DNA of 64,000 nt from Clostridiales bacterium Firm_14 (GTDB lineage: Bacteria; Bacillota; Clostridia; Saccharofermentanales; Saccharofermentanaceae). Below are positions 1 to 8,791 of this stretch, one piece after another (position 1 is the first letter of the stretch; every line of letters begins with the position of its first letter). Under the pieces are notes generated by a model. It saw only the letters and a program-made list of their open reading frames with translations. It did not search any database and was not told the origin of the DNA. The stretch spans positions 32,727 to 96,726 of the forward strand of contig LVAT01000016.1 in NCBI GenBank assembly GCA_001604135.1. The letters are read 5' to 3'. The position numbers and the translations under genes are program-made.

Positions 1-42
1 CCACTTGGCGGCCCGTTTATAGGGCTTGGGTGGGCTTTTTGC
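1..42 (+). terminator. Probable terminator of a gene upstream of the window
   Basis: The first bases fold into a hairpin with GCCC/GGGC at the top and CCAC/GTGG at the base, joined by G-U pairs, followed by TTTTTGC. This reads as a plus-strand intrinsic terminator for a gene left of the window. The stem has a two-base bulge and several wobble pairs, so the call is moderate. Confidence 0.45.
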
Positions 43-60
43 TATTTTAAATACTGCATA

Positions 61-247
61 TACCTACCTGAACGCCAAAAAACGATTTCAAGTAGGTAAA
101 TAAACTCTTTCGAGGCATCATGAAAACAAGAAAAAACCTACATAGAAAGCAAAAACGCATCCTGAGTAGGTATATCTGCCTTATCAGAACACTTTTGAAG
201 AGCTCATAATACCTACTTGGAATGCAAAAATGGTTCATAGGTAGGTA
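61..247. repeat. Three-unit palindromic repeat array, period 74-75 bp
   Basis: Three inverted-repeat units lie at 62-97, 136-171 and 211-246. Each is exactly 36 nt from ACCTAC to GTAGGT, and starts are 74 and 75 bp apart. The 24-nt interiors differ but all contain a GC(C)AAAAA core. The spacers are weakly alike in the stretch before each unit. On the minus strand the units resemble imperfect terminator hairpins, but they are too many and too regular for a single terminator. They are treated as a repeat family related by layout to the clusters near 13.3, 20.4, 24.4 and 30.4 kb. Confidence 0.8.
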
Positions 248-280
248 AATCATCCCTTTTGAGCTATCAAAGAAGCAAAA

Positions 281-309
281 AACCTGCCTAAACCGCAGTT
301 CAGGCAGGC
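281..309 (-). terminator. Intrinsic terminator of the membrane protein gene at 342-980
   Basis: On the minus strand CCTGCCT and AGGCAGG form a 7-bp stem followed by TTTTTTGC, 33 bases beyond the stop codon. It lies roughly in phase with the palindrome array at 61-247 and shares its layout, so this unit may have been recruited as a terminator or evolved from one. Confidence 0.75.
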
Positions 310-341
310 GATTATCTTTGAATCTTCTCGAAATAAAAAGC

Positions 342-980
342 TTACTTGGGCAGATATTCCTGCTCGGGTGACAGCTTCTTCTTACCCTTGCCCAGGTTGA
401 CGAAATAAGCGACGAAGCCCAGGATCGGGATCAGCGTGACGCCACAAACAAGAAGGATCGTGCCGGTTCTGGTGCTGGTGCAGTCTAAAAGGACATCTCT
501 TACGACCCAGCCGCTGCCGGCGCTGATCTTAAGGTAATTAAGGCCTTCTCTGTAGTATTTATCGGCCTCTGCTTTCTGGCTCTTTACGGTGCCGGTGAAT
601 TCCCTGGGCGGGATCGAGATCGTATCCGTAACGCCGTCAAGATAATCGTAAGTTGCGTCTGTAAGCTGGTCTAAGTACTCCTTGTCAGCTTTCTTGGAAA
701 CGCACATCGGCATGACTGAGCCGTCTTCCATCCAGATGATGTAGTAGTACTCGTGGCCTGTCGGGATGAATGAATAGGATTCGGTGCCTTCGGCGTAATT
801 TCCGAGGCAAGCGACTACTTCGTAAGAGATCCACTGCTCTTTGTAGTCTGAATAGTTATCGACTACATCTTCATATCTTCCCTTTACGTCTCCGAACATC
901 AGATCTTTCAATGCGAAAGCTGCAAAACCGACCAAGATCAATGCGATTATGGAGACGATCAAAAGTCCTGTTTTCTTCAT
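342..980 (-). CDS. Membrane protein of unknown function, 212 aa
   Basis: I do not recognise a named family with certainty. The protein has an N-terminal membrane segment directly after the start (MKKTGLLIVSIIALI...), a mostly hydrophilic region of about 130 residues that should lie outside the membrane, and a second membrane segment near the C-terminus followed by a basic tail (GKGKKK). The ATG at 980 is preferred to an upstream in-frame ATG at 1022 because GGGGG lies 8 bases before it. It is downstream of and in line with the sensor kinase gene (81 bases apart), so it may belong to the same regulon. Function is open. Confidence 0.75.
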   Translation of the reverse strand: MKKTGLLIVSIIALILVGFAAFALKDLMFGDVKGRYEDVVDNYSDYKEQWISYEVVACLGNYAEGTESYSFIPTGHEYYYIIWMEDGSVMPMCVSKKADKEYLDQLTDATYDYLDGVTDTISIPPREFTGTVKSQKAEADKYYREGLNYLKISAGSGWVVRDVLLDCTSTRTGTILLVCGVTLIPILGFVAYFVNLGKGKKKLSPEQEYLPK

Positions 981-1060
981 AACAATTCCCCCGCGTGGTT
1001 TGACTGTCCGATATTGTATCACACGGACAGGCCAACTTGCCTGCGGGGGAATGGAATTAT

Positions 1061-2782
1061 TTATTTCTTGGAGGGCTTCTTCGTTACCCTGGCCTCGAAA
1101 ACACCATCCTTCAGCGTCGTCTCAAGGTAGAGCTTGTGCTGCTCCAAAATCCTTCCGGCGATCGCAAGACCTGTGCCGGGAGTGAACTTTACGCTATCAG
1201 TCTTGTTCCTTATCGTGAACACCTTGCCGGATATGTCCACATCGATCTTCGAATCAGCCTGCTTATACTTATTCGCGTTGTCCATCAGGCAACTCACTGC
1301 GGTCTTGAAGTAATCCTTATCCATCTTTATCTCAGTGTCGCCCTTGATATTGATGTCAACACCGAGCTTTGCCGCAACGTCTTCGATGCATGCCTTTACG
1401 GAAGCCTTTGCAAACTTTCTGTCAGACTTCTCGGCAGTCTTGAGGATCGCTTCAATGTCTTTGTTCATCTCAGTTGTCTTCTCAAGGATCTGATCGGCGT
1501 AGCGGTCCTTCTCATCACCCGCTTCAACATCTTTGAGGTTCTCGGCATAGCCGCCTAAGATCTGCAAAGGTGTCTTCATGTTATGCGCAAGAGAATCGAT
1601 GAGATTATTCTTGAAGATGTTGTTCTCGTAAGCCTTCTTGTACTGGCTGTAAGGCCTTATCGCCGTAATGAGGGCGATACCGGCGCAGAGGACAAAGAGA
1701 ATGATCGCAAAAGTGATCAGGAAGGGCTGGTAGAACGCCTCAAACGGTGCAGTCTTCATGACGAATTCAACCAGGTACTGCTGACCGTTGATCATATAGA
1801 CGTTGATCTTGCCTTTTGTATTATCCTTAGTGGTTATCGTATAGCTATACTCACCCGGATGTGAGTTGTCCGCTCCGCCGTATGCGTAATAAGAGGTATA
1901 AGCAAGATCACGGTCCCAGTCGTAATCGTCTCCGAATCTGCTGTCGAACTCGCTCGTAAGATCGTTTAGATTCTTTGCAAGGAAGATCTTTTCGAGATCG
2001 TTTAAGTAAGCATCAGGACGCTTTCCCCTCTCGTATAAATACAGATCGTTGGCAAAACCTTCTGCATCTACCGTAGTATAAAGATCCGCTTTTGACTGAT
2101 CCGTAAAATCCCATTTCTTTCCGAAAGGCTTTGAAAAATAAGGTTCGTAATTGACCTGGGATACCTTGCCGATATGAAGTGTGTCACCGTCAACATAGTG
2201 AGAATGGATCACGGGCTGGCCATATGTCAGATATCCGCTGAATTCCGTAGCTATGCAAAACAACCTGTTTGCATAGTAACCGTCAGTCAAAGCGCACAGA
2301 TCCCAGCAGTTGGTATAATCCGTAGCCATGATCCCTGTTAACTCCCAGGCTTCATCAGACTTCACATACTTGATAACCCAGTCGCTGTCATTCATGCGCA
2401 GGGTCTTCTGGCCCTGTGCGAGCAAGGCCTCATCGTTCGTTACGTTTAACCAGAGATGAAGATTATCCTCTACGGGAACGACGTCATATCTTGTCTCGTA
2501 AATAGTCTCAATGTTTCCGTCTTCATCGATCTTCGCGAACTTAAGATAATCCGCACGGTAAATGTTCGTAATGATCTCTAAAAAGGTCTCATCGTATTTG
2601 CCGTTGTCGTAACTATCAATGAGCTTTTTATACACCTCTGCGCGTTCAGTGTAACCATTGTCTATCATGGTTGAGAAAAGGCTTGAAAGCGATGCTGTCG
2701 TCACGCCGAATATCACGGCTCCGATGATAAGCCCTGCGATCACTCTGCTGATGGCAAAATGGAAATAGTTTTTCCTTTTCAT
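1061..2782 (-). CDS. Sensor histidine kinase, divergent ATPase domain
   Basis: This 573-residue protein is the sensor of a two-component system with the regulator just upstream (48-base gap). It has an N-terminal membrane segment (about residues 10-33), a large extracytoplasmic sensor of about 300 residues and a second membrane segment near 350-373. A HisKA motif follows with the phospho-acceptor at His400 (HNMKTPL). The C-terminal ATPase domain keeps an N-box (DNANKY) and a G2-like GTGLAIA. The usual DxGxG of the G1 box is replaced by a segment reading IRNKTD. That may reduce or change nucleotide binding. SD GGGGAGGAG precedes the ATG. The ligand is unknown. Confidence 0.88.
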   Translation of the reverse strand: MKRKNYFHFAISRVIAGLIIGAVIFGVTTASLSSLFSTMIDNGYTERAEVYKKLIDSYDNGKYDETFLEIITNIYRADYLKFAKIDEDGNIETIYETRYDVVPVEDNLHLWLNVTNDEALLAQGQKTLRMNDSDWVIKYVKSDEAWELTGIMATDYTNCWDLCALTDGYYANRLFCIATEFSGYLTYGQPVIHSHYVDGDTLHIGKVSQVNYEPYFSKPFGKKWDFTDQSKADLYTTVDAEGFANDLYLYERGKRPDAYLNDLEKIFLAKNLNDLTSEFDSRFGDDYDWDRDLAYTSYYAYGGADNSHPGEYSYTITTKDNTKGKINVYMINGQQYLVEFVMKTAPFEAFYQPFLITFAIILFVLCAGIALITAIRPYSQYKKAYENNIFKNNLIDSLAHNMKTPLQILGGYAENLKDVEAGDEKDRYADQILEKTTEMNKDIEAILKTAEKSDRKFAKASVKACIEDVAAKLGVDINIKGDTEIKMDKDYFKTAVSCLMDNANKYKQADSKIDVDISGKVFTIRNKTDSVKFTPGTGLAIAGRILEQHKLYLETTLKDGVFEARVTKKPSKK

Positions 2783-2830
2783 GGTGTAACTCCTCCCCGT
2801 CTGCGGCCGTCCTTCTTTTTGGGACGCTCC

Positions 2831-3499
2831 TTAATCGAACCTGTATCCGACACCGATAAGCGTCTTGATACGGTCGCCTTCTTTTCGAAGTTTTTTACGG
2901 AGATTCTTCACGCGGTTATCGATAACACGCTCAGTGATGTACATGTCGTCGCCCCAGGCAACTGCCAAAAGAAGCTTTCTCGTGATGGCCACGCCGGGAT
3001 GCTCTAACATGTACTTCAGGATCTGGTACTCCTTGGGCGGCAGATCGATCACTTCACCTGATACCTTCACTTCTAACTTCACAGTATCGATCGTGATCTC
3101 GCCGCTCTCCAGAAGCTTGCGTTTCGCGGGTTCAGAGCCTGTTCTCTCCAGGAGCGCCATGAGCTTGCTGTACAATATCGCGATCGAAAAAGGCTTCACG
3201 ATGTAATCGTCCGCGCCGAGTTCGTAGCCGTAAAGGACGTCTTCCTCCCTGACTTTTCCGGTCAGGAAAACGACCGGCACATCCGACCTCTTCCTTATGA
3301 TCTTGCAGAGCTCAAAGCCGTCAAGGCCGGGCATCATGATGTCCAGAACGATGAGATCGTACTTGTTATTGAGGATCTTGCTAAGTCCGGTGTTTCCATC
3401 CTCGGCAAAATCGAGCGCGATCTTGTCGCGCCTTCCGAAATAATCGCCGATGACCTCCCTTATCTGTGCATCATCTTCCACAAGCAGAACGCTGTACAT
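2831..3499 (-). CDS. OmpR/PhoB-family response regulator
   Basis: This 222-residue protein has a receiver domain with the acidic pocket E8-D9-D10, phospho-acceptor Asp53 (VLDIMMPG) and KPFS lysine. A winged-helix DNA-binding domain follows, ending in the typical IGVGYRF. It is the cognate regulator of the kinase encoded 48 bases downstream. SD GGAGGAG lies 5 bases before the ATG. A perfect tandem pair of 11-bp repeats lies 34-55 bases upstream of the start, which is the usual binding-site geometry for this family. Autoregulation is therefore likely. Confidence 0.93.
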   Translation of the reverse strand: MYSVLLVEDDAQIREVIGDYFGRRDKIALDFAEDGNTGLSKILNNKYDLIVLDIMMPGLDGFELCKIIRKRSDVPVVFLTGKVREEDVLYGYELGADDYIVKPFSIAILYSKLMALLERTGSEPAKRKLLESGEITIDTVKLEVKVSGEVIDLPPKEYQILKYMLEHPGVAITRKLLLAVAWGDDMYITERVIDNRVKNLRKKLRKEGDRIKTLIGVGYRFD

Positions 3500-3532
3500 G
3501 AATCTCCTCCGTCAAGAGTATGTTACAGGTTC

Positions 3533-3554
3533 AGTGTATCGTTAGTGTATCGTT
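3533..3554 (-). promoter_or_regulatory. Tandem 11-bp direct repeat, probable response-regulator box
   Basis: AGTGTATCGTT occurs twice in tandem with no gap (3533-3543 and 3544-3554). OmpR-family dimers bind head-to-tail to direct repeats about 11 bp apart, one helical turn. The position directly upstream of the regulator gene points to autoregulation by the product of 2831-3499. Confidence 0.65.
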
Positions 3555-3584
3555 TTGGGAATGGCGTTGGACAGACCCCGACTG

Positions 3585-3670
3585 TAATACATGGGGGTAA
3601 AAACATGCCGACAATTATATAAAACGGCTTTTTTATATAATTGTTGCCCCCTAAAAAGCGGCATGTATTA
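3585..3670 (+). repeat. 86-bp palindromic element, copy 1 (MITE-like)
   Basis: The element is bounded by TAATACATG and CATGTATTA (9-bp perfect inverted ends). It contains a 14-bp perfect inner stem, ACAATTATATAAAA with its complement, around a 6-nt loop. A second 86-bp copy lies in the opposite orientation at 20241-20326. The two share the inner stem, the CCCCCTAAAA block and one outer end. It carries no gene. Small size, terminal inverted repeats and intergenic position fit a miniature non-autonomous element or a dispersed structured repeat. Confidence 0.75.
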
Positions 3671-3723
3671 TAGTGGCGCTTCAGAAAATGCCCGCAAAAG
3701 GCCTTCCGGCGGAATTCATTTGT

Positions 3724-3775
3724 TGAAACTGATAATCAATTTCATATTGACACTCCCCGCACGCGCTCCTATAAT
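3724..3775 (+). promoter_or_regulatory. Strong sigma-A promoter with candidate metal-regulator operator
   Basis: TTGACA (3747-3752) and TATAAT (3770-3775) are separated by 17 bp, both perfect consensus, and serve the metal ABC transporter. Immediately upstream, TGAAA and TTTCA form an inverted repeat around GATAAT (3724-3744). This resembles a Fur or Zur-type box but is not a full match. Metal repression is inferred from the gene served, not shown. Confidence 0.7.
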
Positions 3776-3810
3776 ACTTTTCCGTACCCTATTAATAAGA
3801 AGAGGCATTA

Positions 3811-4519
<709 letters not shown>

Positions 4520-4527
<8 letters not shown>

Positions 4528-5353
4528 TATCCTGATCGAATCCCTCGCTTATCCCTTCGTAAGATACGCCCTGATCGTCGGCGTTCTGATCGCGCTGTGC
4601 TCATCGCTTCTCGGCGTCATCCTTGTACTCAAGAGATTCTCATATATCGGAGACGGCTTGTCACACGTCGCATTCGGCGCGATGGCGATCGCAGCCGTTG
4701 TGGGCCTTGCTGACCAGATGGTCCTCACGCTCCCCATCACGATCCTTTGTGCGATCTTGCTCCTGTGGTCAGGCCAGAACGCAAAGATAAAGGGCGATGC
4801 GGCAATAGCCATGATCTCCGTCGGCGCCCTTGCATTCGGTTATCTCCTGATGAATATCTTCCCGACATCATCGAATGTCGCAGGCGATGTATGCTCTTCA
4901 CTCTTCGGATCTATGAAGATACTCACGCTGACTAAGACCGAGGTCGTCCTCTGTATCGTTCTGTCGATCGTTGTGGTAATAGCTTTTGTGCTTTTGTATA
5001 ACAGGTTTTTCGCGGTCACATTCGATGAGAGCTTTGCAAAGGCCGTCGGCACGAAGACCAGACTTCTTAACTTTGTGATCGCAACGGTTATCGCGGTCAT
5101 CATCGTTCTTGCAATGAACCTCGTAGGATCCCTGCTCGTATCCGCGCTCGTTATCTTCCCCGCGCTCTCCGCGATGAGGATCTTCAAGAGCTTTAAGTCG
5201 GTTACGGTCTTCTCTGCAATACTTTCCGTCTTCTGCGCATTTACGGGTATCATTCTCTCGATCCTCTTCAATACGCCCGTCGGATCAACGATCGTAATTA
5301 CGGACATCGCTGCATTTGTGATCTGCTCTGTAATAGGAAAGATCCGGGGCTGA
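4520..5353 (+). CDS. Metal ABC transporter permease
   Basis: This 277-residue polytopic membrane protein belongs to the ABC-3 (ZnuB/MntC-like) permease family. It has about eight hydrophobic segments. The motif GDGLSHVAFGA near the N-terminus is the conserved family signature (usually GDALSHA-like), and the segment NLVGSLLVSALVIFPALSA is the typical coupling and transport region. It is translationally coupled to the ATPase upstream. Its stop codon directly abuts the stop of the convergent radical SAM gene, leaving no room for a separate terminator. Substrate (Zn, Mn or Fe) cannot be decided from sequence. Confidence 0.9.
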
Positions 5354-6697
5354 TCACTTCATATATTTCGACATCGTCTCGCCCCAGAGACCGATACGTT
5401 CATAGGTAATGAGCTTGCAGAGCGCATCAGTCAGCTTGCCGAATTTCCTGTAGAAAAGATTGAACATCAGATATGCAGCGCGCTGATCCTTCTTCTCCGG
5501 AATGCGCCTGATTATGTTCCTGAACGAATAGATCTTTTTATACATCCCGAGATAGCCTTTATAGAGGTCTTCCGGAGATATGTCCGAAGGCTTGTAGACT
5601 ACGTTCGCCGTGTTGAAAAGGGACAGATCGTCTGTTAATATCCTGCCCTCTTCCTTCATCCTGTCATAGAGTTTTGTGCCGGGATAAGGCGTTAAGATGT
5701 GTGAGGTAACGGTCTCGATCTTATTCTTTACGATCCAGTCAAGTGTGTCCTTGAAGGTGTCTTTCGTATCTCCGTCGAGCCCGAAAACAAAACTTGCGTT
5801 GATCATGATGCCCCTGTCATGGATATTCCTGATCGCGCGCTCATAAGTGTCCGTGTGATTCTGGACTTTATGAACATTGGATACGGCATTCTGGTTGATG
5901 CTCTCAAAGCCTATGAACAGGCCCTGGCAGCCGCTCTCCTTCATGAGATCTAAAAGCTCTTCATCGTATGCGGCATTGATCGATACCGCAGCATTCCACC
6001 TGATATGAAGGTCCTTGAGCCTTGTAAGGAATTCGCGTGTCCACTTAGGATTACCGCAGAAGTTGTCATCTATTATCATGATGTGCTTCTTATTTAGCAT
6101 CCTTATCTCGTCCAAGACCACATCGATATCACGGTTGATGAACTGCTGGTCATTGCCGCTGTTGTAGCAGAAATCGCACCTGAAAGGACATCCTCTGCTC
6201 GTGTGGATTATGTTGCAGTAAAGGTAATCCCTGTGATCGACCAGGTCATAGGCAGGACTTACGATGTCACCGGTGGTAAGCTTCCTGCAGCGGTAGATCT
6301 TCTTAAGACAGCCATTCTCAAGATCCTCCATGATCTGAGGCCAGGTGCCTTCTGCCGCGCCCACGCACAAAACGTCGAAAAGCCCGTCCTCTATCGTATT
6401 GAGCGCCGTTGTGATGTGTATCCCGCCGGCTACGACAGGGATGCCTTTTGCACGGTATGCTTTCGAGATCTCTATGGCTCTCGGAAGAGCATCTACCGTT
6501 ATGGAGATACCTACTATATCAGGAGAATCCGTAAGATCGATATCTCTGATGTTCTCGTTCTCGATCCTGATCTCATGCCTGTCACGGATAATGTTGGCGA
6601 TCGTAAGAAGTCCTAAAGGAGGCGACATGTGAAGCTTAAGATCCGTGTCGACGGGTCTTTTATGCATCCTTGGCATTATGAGTTTAACGTAAGCCAT
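5354..6697 (-). CDS. B12-binding-domain radical SAM protein
   Basis: This 447-residue protein has an N-terminal cobalamin-binding-like Rossmann domain (residues about 1-140). The radical SAM core carries the CxxxCxxC cluster site at Cys170, Cys174 and Cys177 (GCPFRCDFC). The core also has the GFES segment seen in the B12/SAM group. The N-terminal domain has no clear DxHxxG cobalamin ligand, so cobalamin may bind base-off without a His ligand, or not at all. Members of this class make methylations and ring rearrangements on lipids, antibiotics or tetrapyrroles. The substrate here is unknown. It is 18 bases downstream of a small membrane protein gene in the same operon. Confidence 0.85.
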   Translation of the reverse strand: MAYVKLIMPRMHKRPVDTDLKLHMSPPLGLLTIANIIRDRHEIRIENENIRDIDLTDSPDIVGISITVDALPRAIEISKAYRAKGIPVVAGGIHITTALNTIEDGLFDVLCVGAAEGTWPQIMEDLENGCLKKIYRCRKLTTGDIVSPAYDLVDHRDYLYCNIIHTSRGCPFRCDFCYNSGNDQQFINRDIDVVLDEIRMLNKKHIMIIDDNFCGNPKWTREFLTRLKDLHIRWNAAVSINAAYDEELLDLMKESGCQGLFIGFESINQNAVSNVHKVQNHTDTYERAIRNIHDRGIMINASFVFGLDGDTKDTFKDTLDWIVKNKIETVTSHILTPYPGTKLYDRMKEEGRILTDDLSLFNTANVVYKPSDISPEDLYKGYLGMYKKIYSFRNIIRRIPEKKDQRAAYLMFNLFYRKFGKLTDALCKLITYERIGLWGETMSKYMK

Positions 6698-6715
6698 ATA
6701 ACACCCCGTAAGAGC

Positions 6716-7093
6716 CTAGTGCATAGCGTTAATAAAGGCTGCTAACGATATGTAACCGTACAGGAGCACAACAGCCGCATCGAGGATATAAAGGACCATC
6801 AGGACCTTGCCGAAGAGACAATCCTTCTTATGCAGCCTGACACCGATCATCAAACCCCATGACGCAAAATAGGGAGCAAACACCATTAAATGCATCAGCA
6901 ACATGATTACCATGCTGTTAAATATAGATCCATAAAGACGAGCGTAAATTCCGATATATAACAAGATCCAGAACAAGGCCGGTACGCCGTATCTTAAAAC
7001 AAGTGAGATTATGCAGTGTGCCTTTGCGCGCTCAGGCGTCATTCCGGCGCCTGCTGTGGCTAACTGTTCGTTGTCATAAATTGGCCGCGTCAT
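6716..7093 (-). CDS. Small three-pass membrane protein, unknown function
   Basis: The 125-residue product has three hydrophobic segments (IISLVLRYGVPALFWILLYI, a central MVIMLLMHLMVFA and a C-terminal VLMVLYILDAAVVLLYGYI). No family is recognised. The start at 7093 is chosen because CGGAGG lies 7 bases before it and the promoter at 7133-7161 places the transcript start just upstream. An upstream in-frame ATG at 7147 lies between the promoter elements and cannot be used. It is the first gene of an operon with the radical SAM gene, so it may anchor or serve the same pathway. Confidence 0.7.
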   Translation of the reverse strand: MTRPIYDNEQLATAGAGMTPERAKAHCIISLVLRYGVPALFWILLYIGIYARLYGSIFNSMVIMLLMHLMVFAPYFASWGLMIGVRLHKKDCLFGKVLMVLYILDAAVVLLYGYISLAAFINAMH

Positions 7094-7132
7094 ACCCGGT
7101 ACCTCCGTGATGCTATATTGCCTTATGGCAGT

Positions 7133-7161
7133 ATAGTAACACGGCACACCGCGAATTTCAA
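7133..7161 (-). promoter_or_regulatory. Sigma-A promoter for the membrane protein/radical SAM operon
   Basis: On the minus strand TTGAAA (7156-7161) and TACTAT (7133-7138) are 17 bp apart. The placement about 40 bases ahead of the start codon at 7093 supports that start. Confidence 0.6.
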
Positions 7162-7215
7162 TAGATTTTTATCGTTATTCGATATTTATATGTTGAATAG
7201 CAACAACGTCCTTGT

Positions 7216-8040
7216 TCAGGCTCTGCCCTCTTTGAACATCTTCATCATCTCGTTCGTAAGGCTGTAGTCGTCGGGCTGGAGCTCGATATCTTCTCTGGTC
7301 CGCCACTCGGCGACCTTGAGCTCGCCCTCGTCCATATTGATCGTATCGTCACCGTCAACGTCGCAATAGAAACCCACCAGGATATCGTCGACGATGCCCC
7401 ACGGCTGCGACTTGTAGTAGCGGATGTTCCTGACCTTAAGACCGGTCTCCTCCATCGCTTCACGCGCGACAGTCTCTTCTAATGTCTCGCCGATCTCGGT
7501 AAATCCTGCGACGAGCGCGAAATGCGCAAACCCCGTCTTGTACTTTGTCACAAGTATCTTGTCACCATTCGTGATGCCGACGATAACGGCAGGCACGATG
7601 CGCGGGTAGATCACATTGCCGCATTCGCAGCGCAGCGCGCGCTCCCTATCGTCTATGTGCGTTTCCTTACCGCAGATACCGCAGTACTTATTTCCCCTGT
7701 ACCAGTTTGCAAGCTGCAGAGCGGTAAATGCGAGGAACACGTTCTTCTTCTCTGCTATCCCTGAACGCCTGAAAGACCTGACATTAACGAATTCATAGCC
7801 ATCGGGAAGCGCCATTGTCTCATCACGGGCGTCAAGGAAGAAATAGTAATCTTCGTCGACTGCGAAAAGATAGATAAGCTTTTCGCGGCAATCGTCAGAA
7901 AAACTGCTTACACGCGGGAATTCCTCGCCCTTAACCAAAATGTCCTGATGCCTGAAGGCCATTACATAACTGTTGGCGTCAGGCTTTCTGGCTGGATAAA
8001 AATGATTATCCAGCTTGTGCGGAAATATATCTTGAATCAT
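7216..8040 (-). CDS. nudC: NAD(+) diphosphatase / deNADding Nudix hydrolase (NudC family)
   Basis: This 274-residue protein has the NudC architecture: an N-terminal domain, a four-Cys zinc ribbon (CGICG and CECGN pairs), then the Nudix domain. The Nudix box is complete (GFTEIGE...REAMEETGL), and the downstream SQPW marks the NADH-pyrophosphatase subgroup, although the usual continuation is replaced by GIVDD. The enzyme splits NAD(H) to NMN(H) and AMP, and NudC homologues also remove NAD caps from RNA 5' ends. It follows the PNPOx-like gene by 6 bases and is probably co-transcribed. Confidence 0.92.
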   Translation of the reverse strand: MIQDIFPHKLDNHFYPARKPDANSYVMAFRHQDILVKGEEFPRVSSFSDDCREKLIYLFAVDEDYYFFLDARDETMALPDGYEFVNVRSFRRSGIAEKKNVFLAFTALQLANWYRGNKYCGICGKETHIDDRERALRCECGNVIYPRIVPAVIVGITNGDKILVTKYKTGFAHFALVAGFTEIGETLEETVAREAMEETGLKVRNIRYYKSQPWGIVDDILVGFYCDVDGDDTINMDEGELKVAEWRTREDIELQPDDYSLTNEMMKMFKEGRA

Positions 8041-8046
8041 AAGATC

Positions 8047-8454
8047 TTAGAACTTGATCGTTTCCTGAGGGCCTGCAAAAGAGCTGAATGTAGCTTCTGC
8101 ATTCTTAAAGTAGAGGACCTGTGTGTTGTCGTCATCCGGATCGTACATGGACTTAAGCTGCGGGAGCTTCTCTAACATAGCGACCTTAACATCACGGTTG
8201 TCATCGTTGATGAGTTCGCCTGCTACACGGAGCCATACGCCTGTCTGGAAATCGAATGCGCAGATCTCTGCCTTCGGATTAGCTGCGAGCTGCTTTGAAA
8301 CGGGCTTAACCTTGCCTGTCTGGATGTAGAGCTTGCCGTCGTAAATGAGAGCCGTGCCAAAAGGTCTTACTCTCGGCTGATCGCCCTCAACTGTTGCCAG
8401 ATAATAAGTCTGTGTCTTGTCCAAAAATTCGAGAACTTTTTCTAATCCTTCCAT
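8047..8454 (-). CDS. Pyridoxamine 5'-phosphate oxidase-like flavin-binding protein
   Basis: At 135 residues this is a short split-barrel protein of the PNPOx-like superfamily, starting with the typical YYLATVEGDQPRVRPFG pattern (a strand followed by a phosphate-binding RVRPF). Such single-domain proteins bind FMN or F420 and reduce small molecules. They are not the vitamin B6 enzyme. The reaction is not predictable. The F420 gamma-glutamyl ligase homologue at 47157-48350 makes the cofactor question interesting, but no link is shown. It ends 6 bases before nudC starts. Confidence 0.85.
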   Translation of the reverse strand: MEGLEKVLEFLDKTQTYYLATVEGDQPRVRPFGTALIYDGKLYIQTGKVKPVSKQLAANPKAEICAFDFQTGVWLRVAGELINDDNRDVKVAMLEKLPQLKSMYDPDDDNTQVLYFKNAEATFSSFAGPQETIKF

Positions 8455-8486
8455 AACCCTGTTTCCTTTCCTGGAATTTGAAATAA

Positions 8487-8789
8487 TTATACCAAATAAT
8501 CGAAACTGCTCCTGACCTTAACGAATGGTCTTACCTTAGTATTAGCGACCTCAACGTGGAGAGGATTTGATGAATATCCTTTCAAGGCTTCCTCGCTCTC
8601 GAAAAGTGAATCGAGCATCGAATCTCCTGAAGAACTTGCTAATCTTTCAGTGTTTACCTTGATCTCGATGAGGCCGGGGATCTTACCGGAAAGTCCTTCC
8701 AGACCTGCCTTGATGCCGGCCTTGATATCAGCTTTCTCAGCTTCTGAAAATTCGTCCTTAAGAGTCCAAACTATTACGTGTCTGACCAT
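8487..8789 (-). CDS. Dabb (stress-responsive alpha-beta barrel) family protein
   Basis: The 100-residue product matches the dimeric alpha-beta barrel (Dabb) family: it opens with MVRHVIVWTLKD and has the helix-strand pattern ending in VRPFVKVRSSFDYLV. The conserved HPLHVE-like motif of the family appears here as NPLHVEVA. Family members are small dimeric proteins, some enzymes and some of unknown role. It lies 2 bases after the upstream gene's stop and 32 bases before the PNPOx-like gene, so it is in the same operon. Confidence 0.85.
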   Translation of the reverse strand: MVRHVIVWTLKDEFSEAEKADIKAGIKAGLEGLSGKIPGLIEIKVNTERLASSSGDSMLDSLFESEEALKGYSSNPLHVEVANTKVRPFVKVRSSFDYLV

Positions 8790-8791
8790 TA

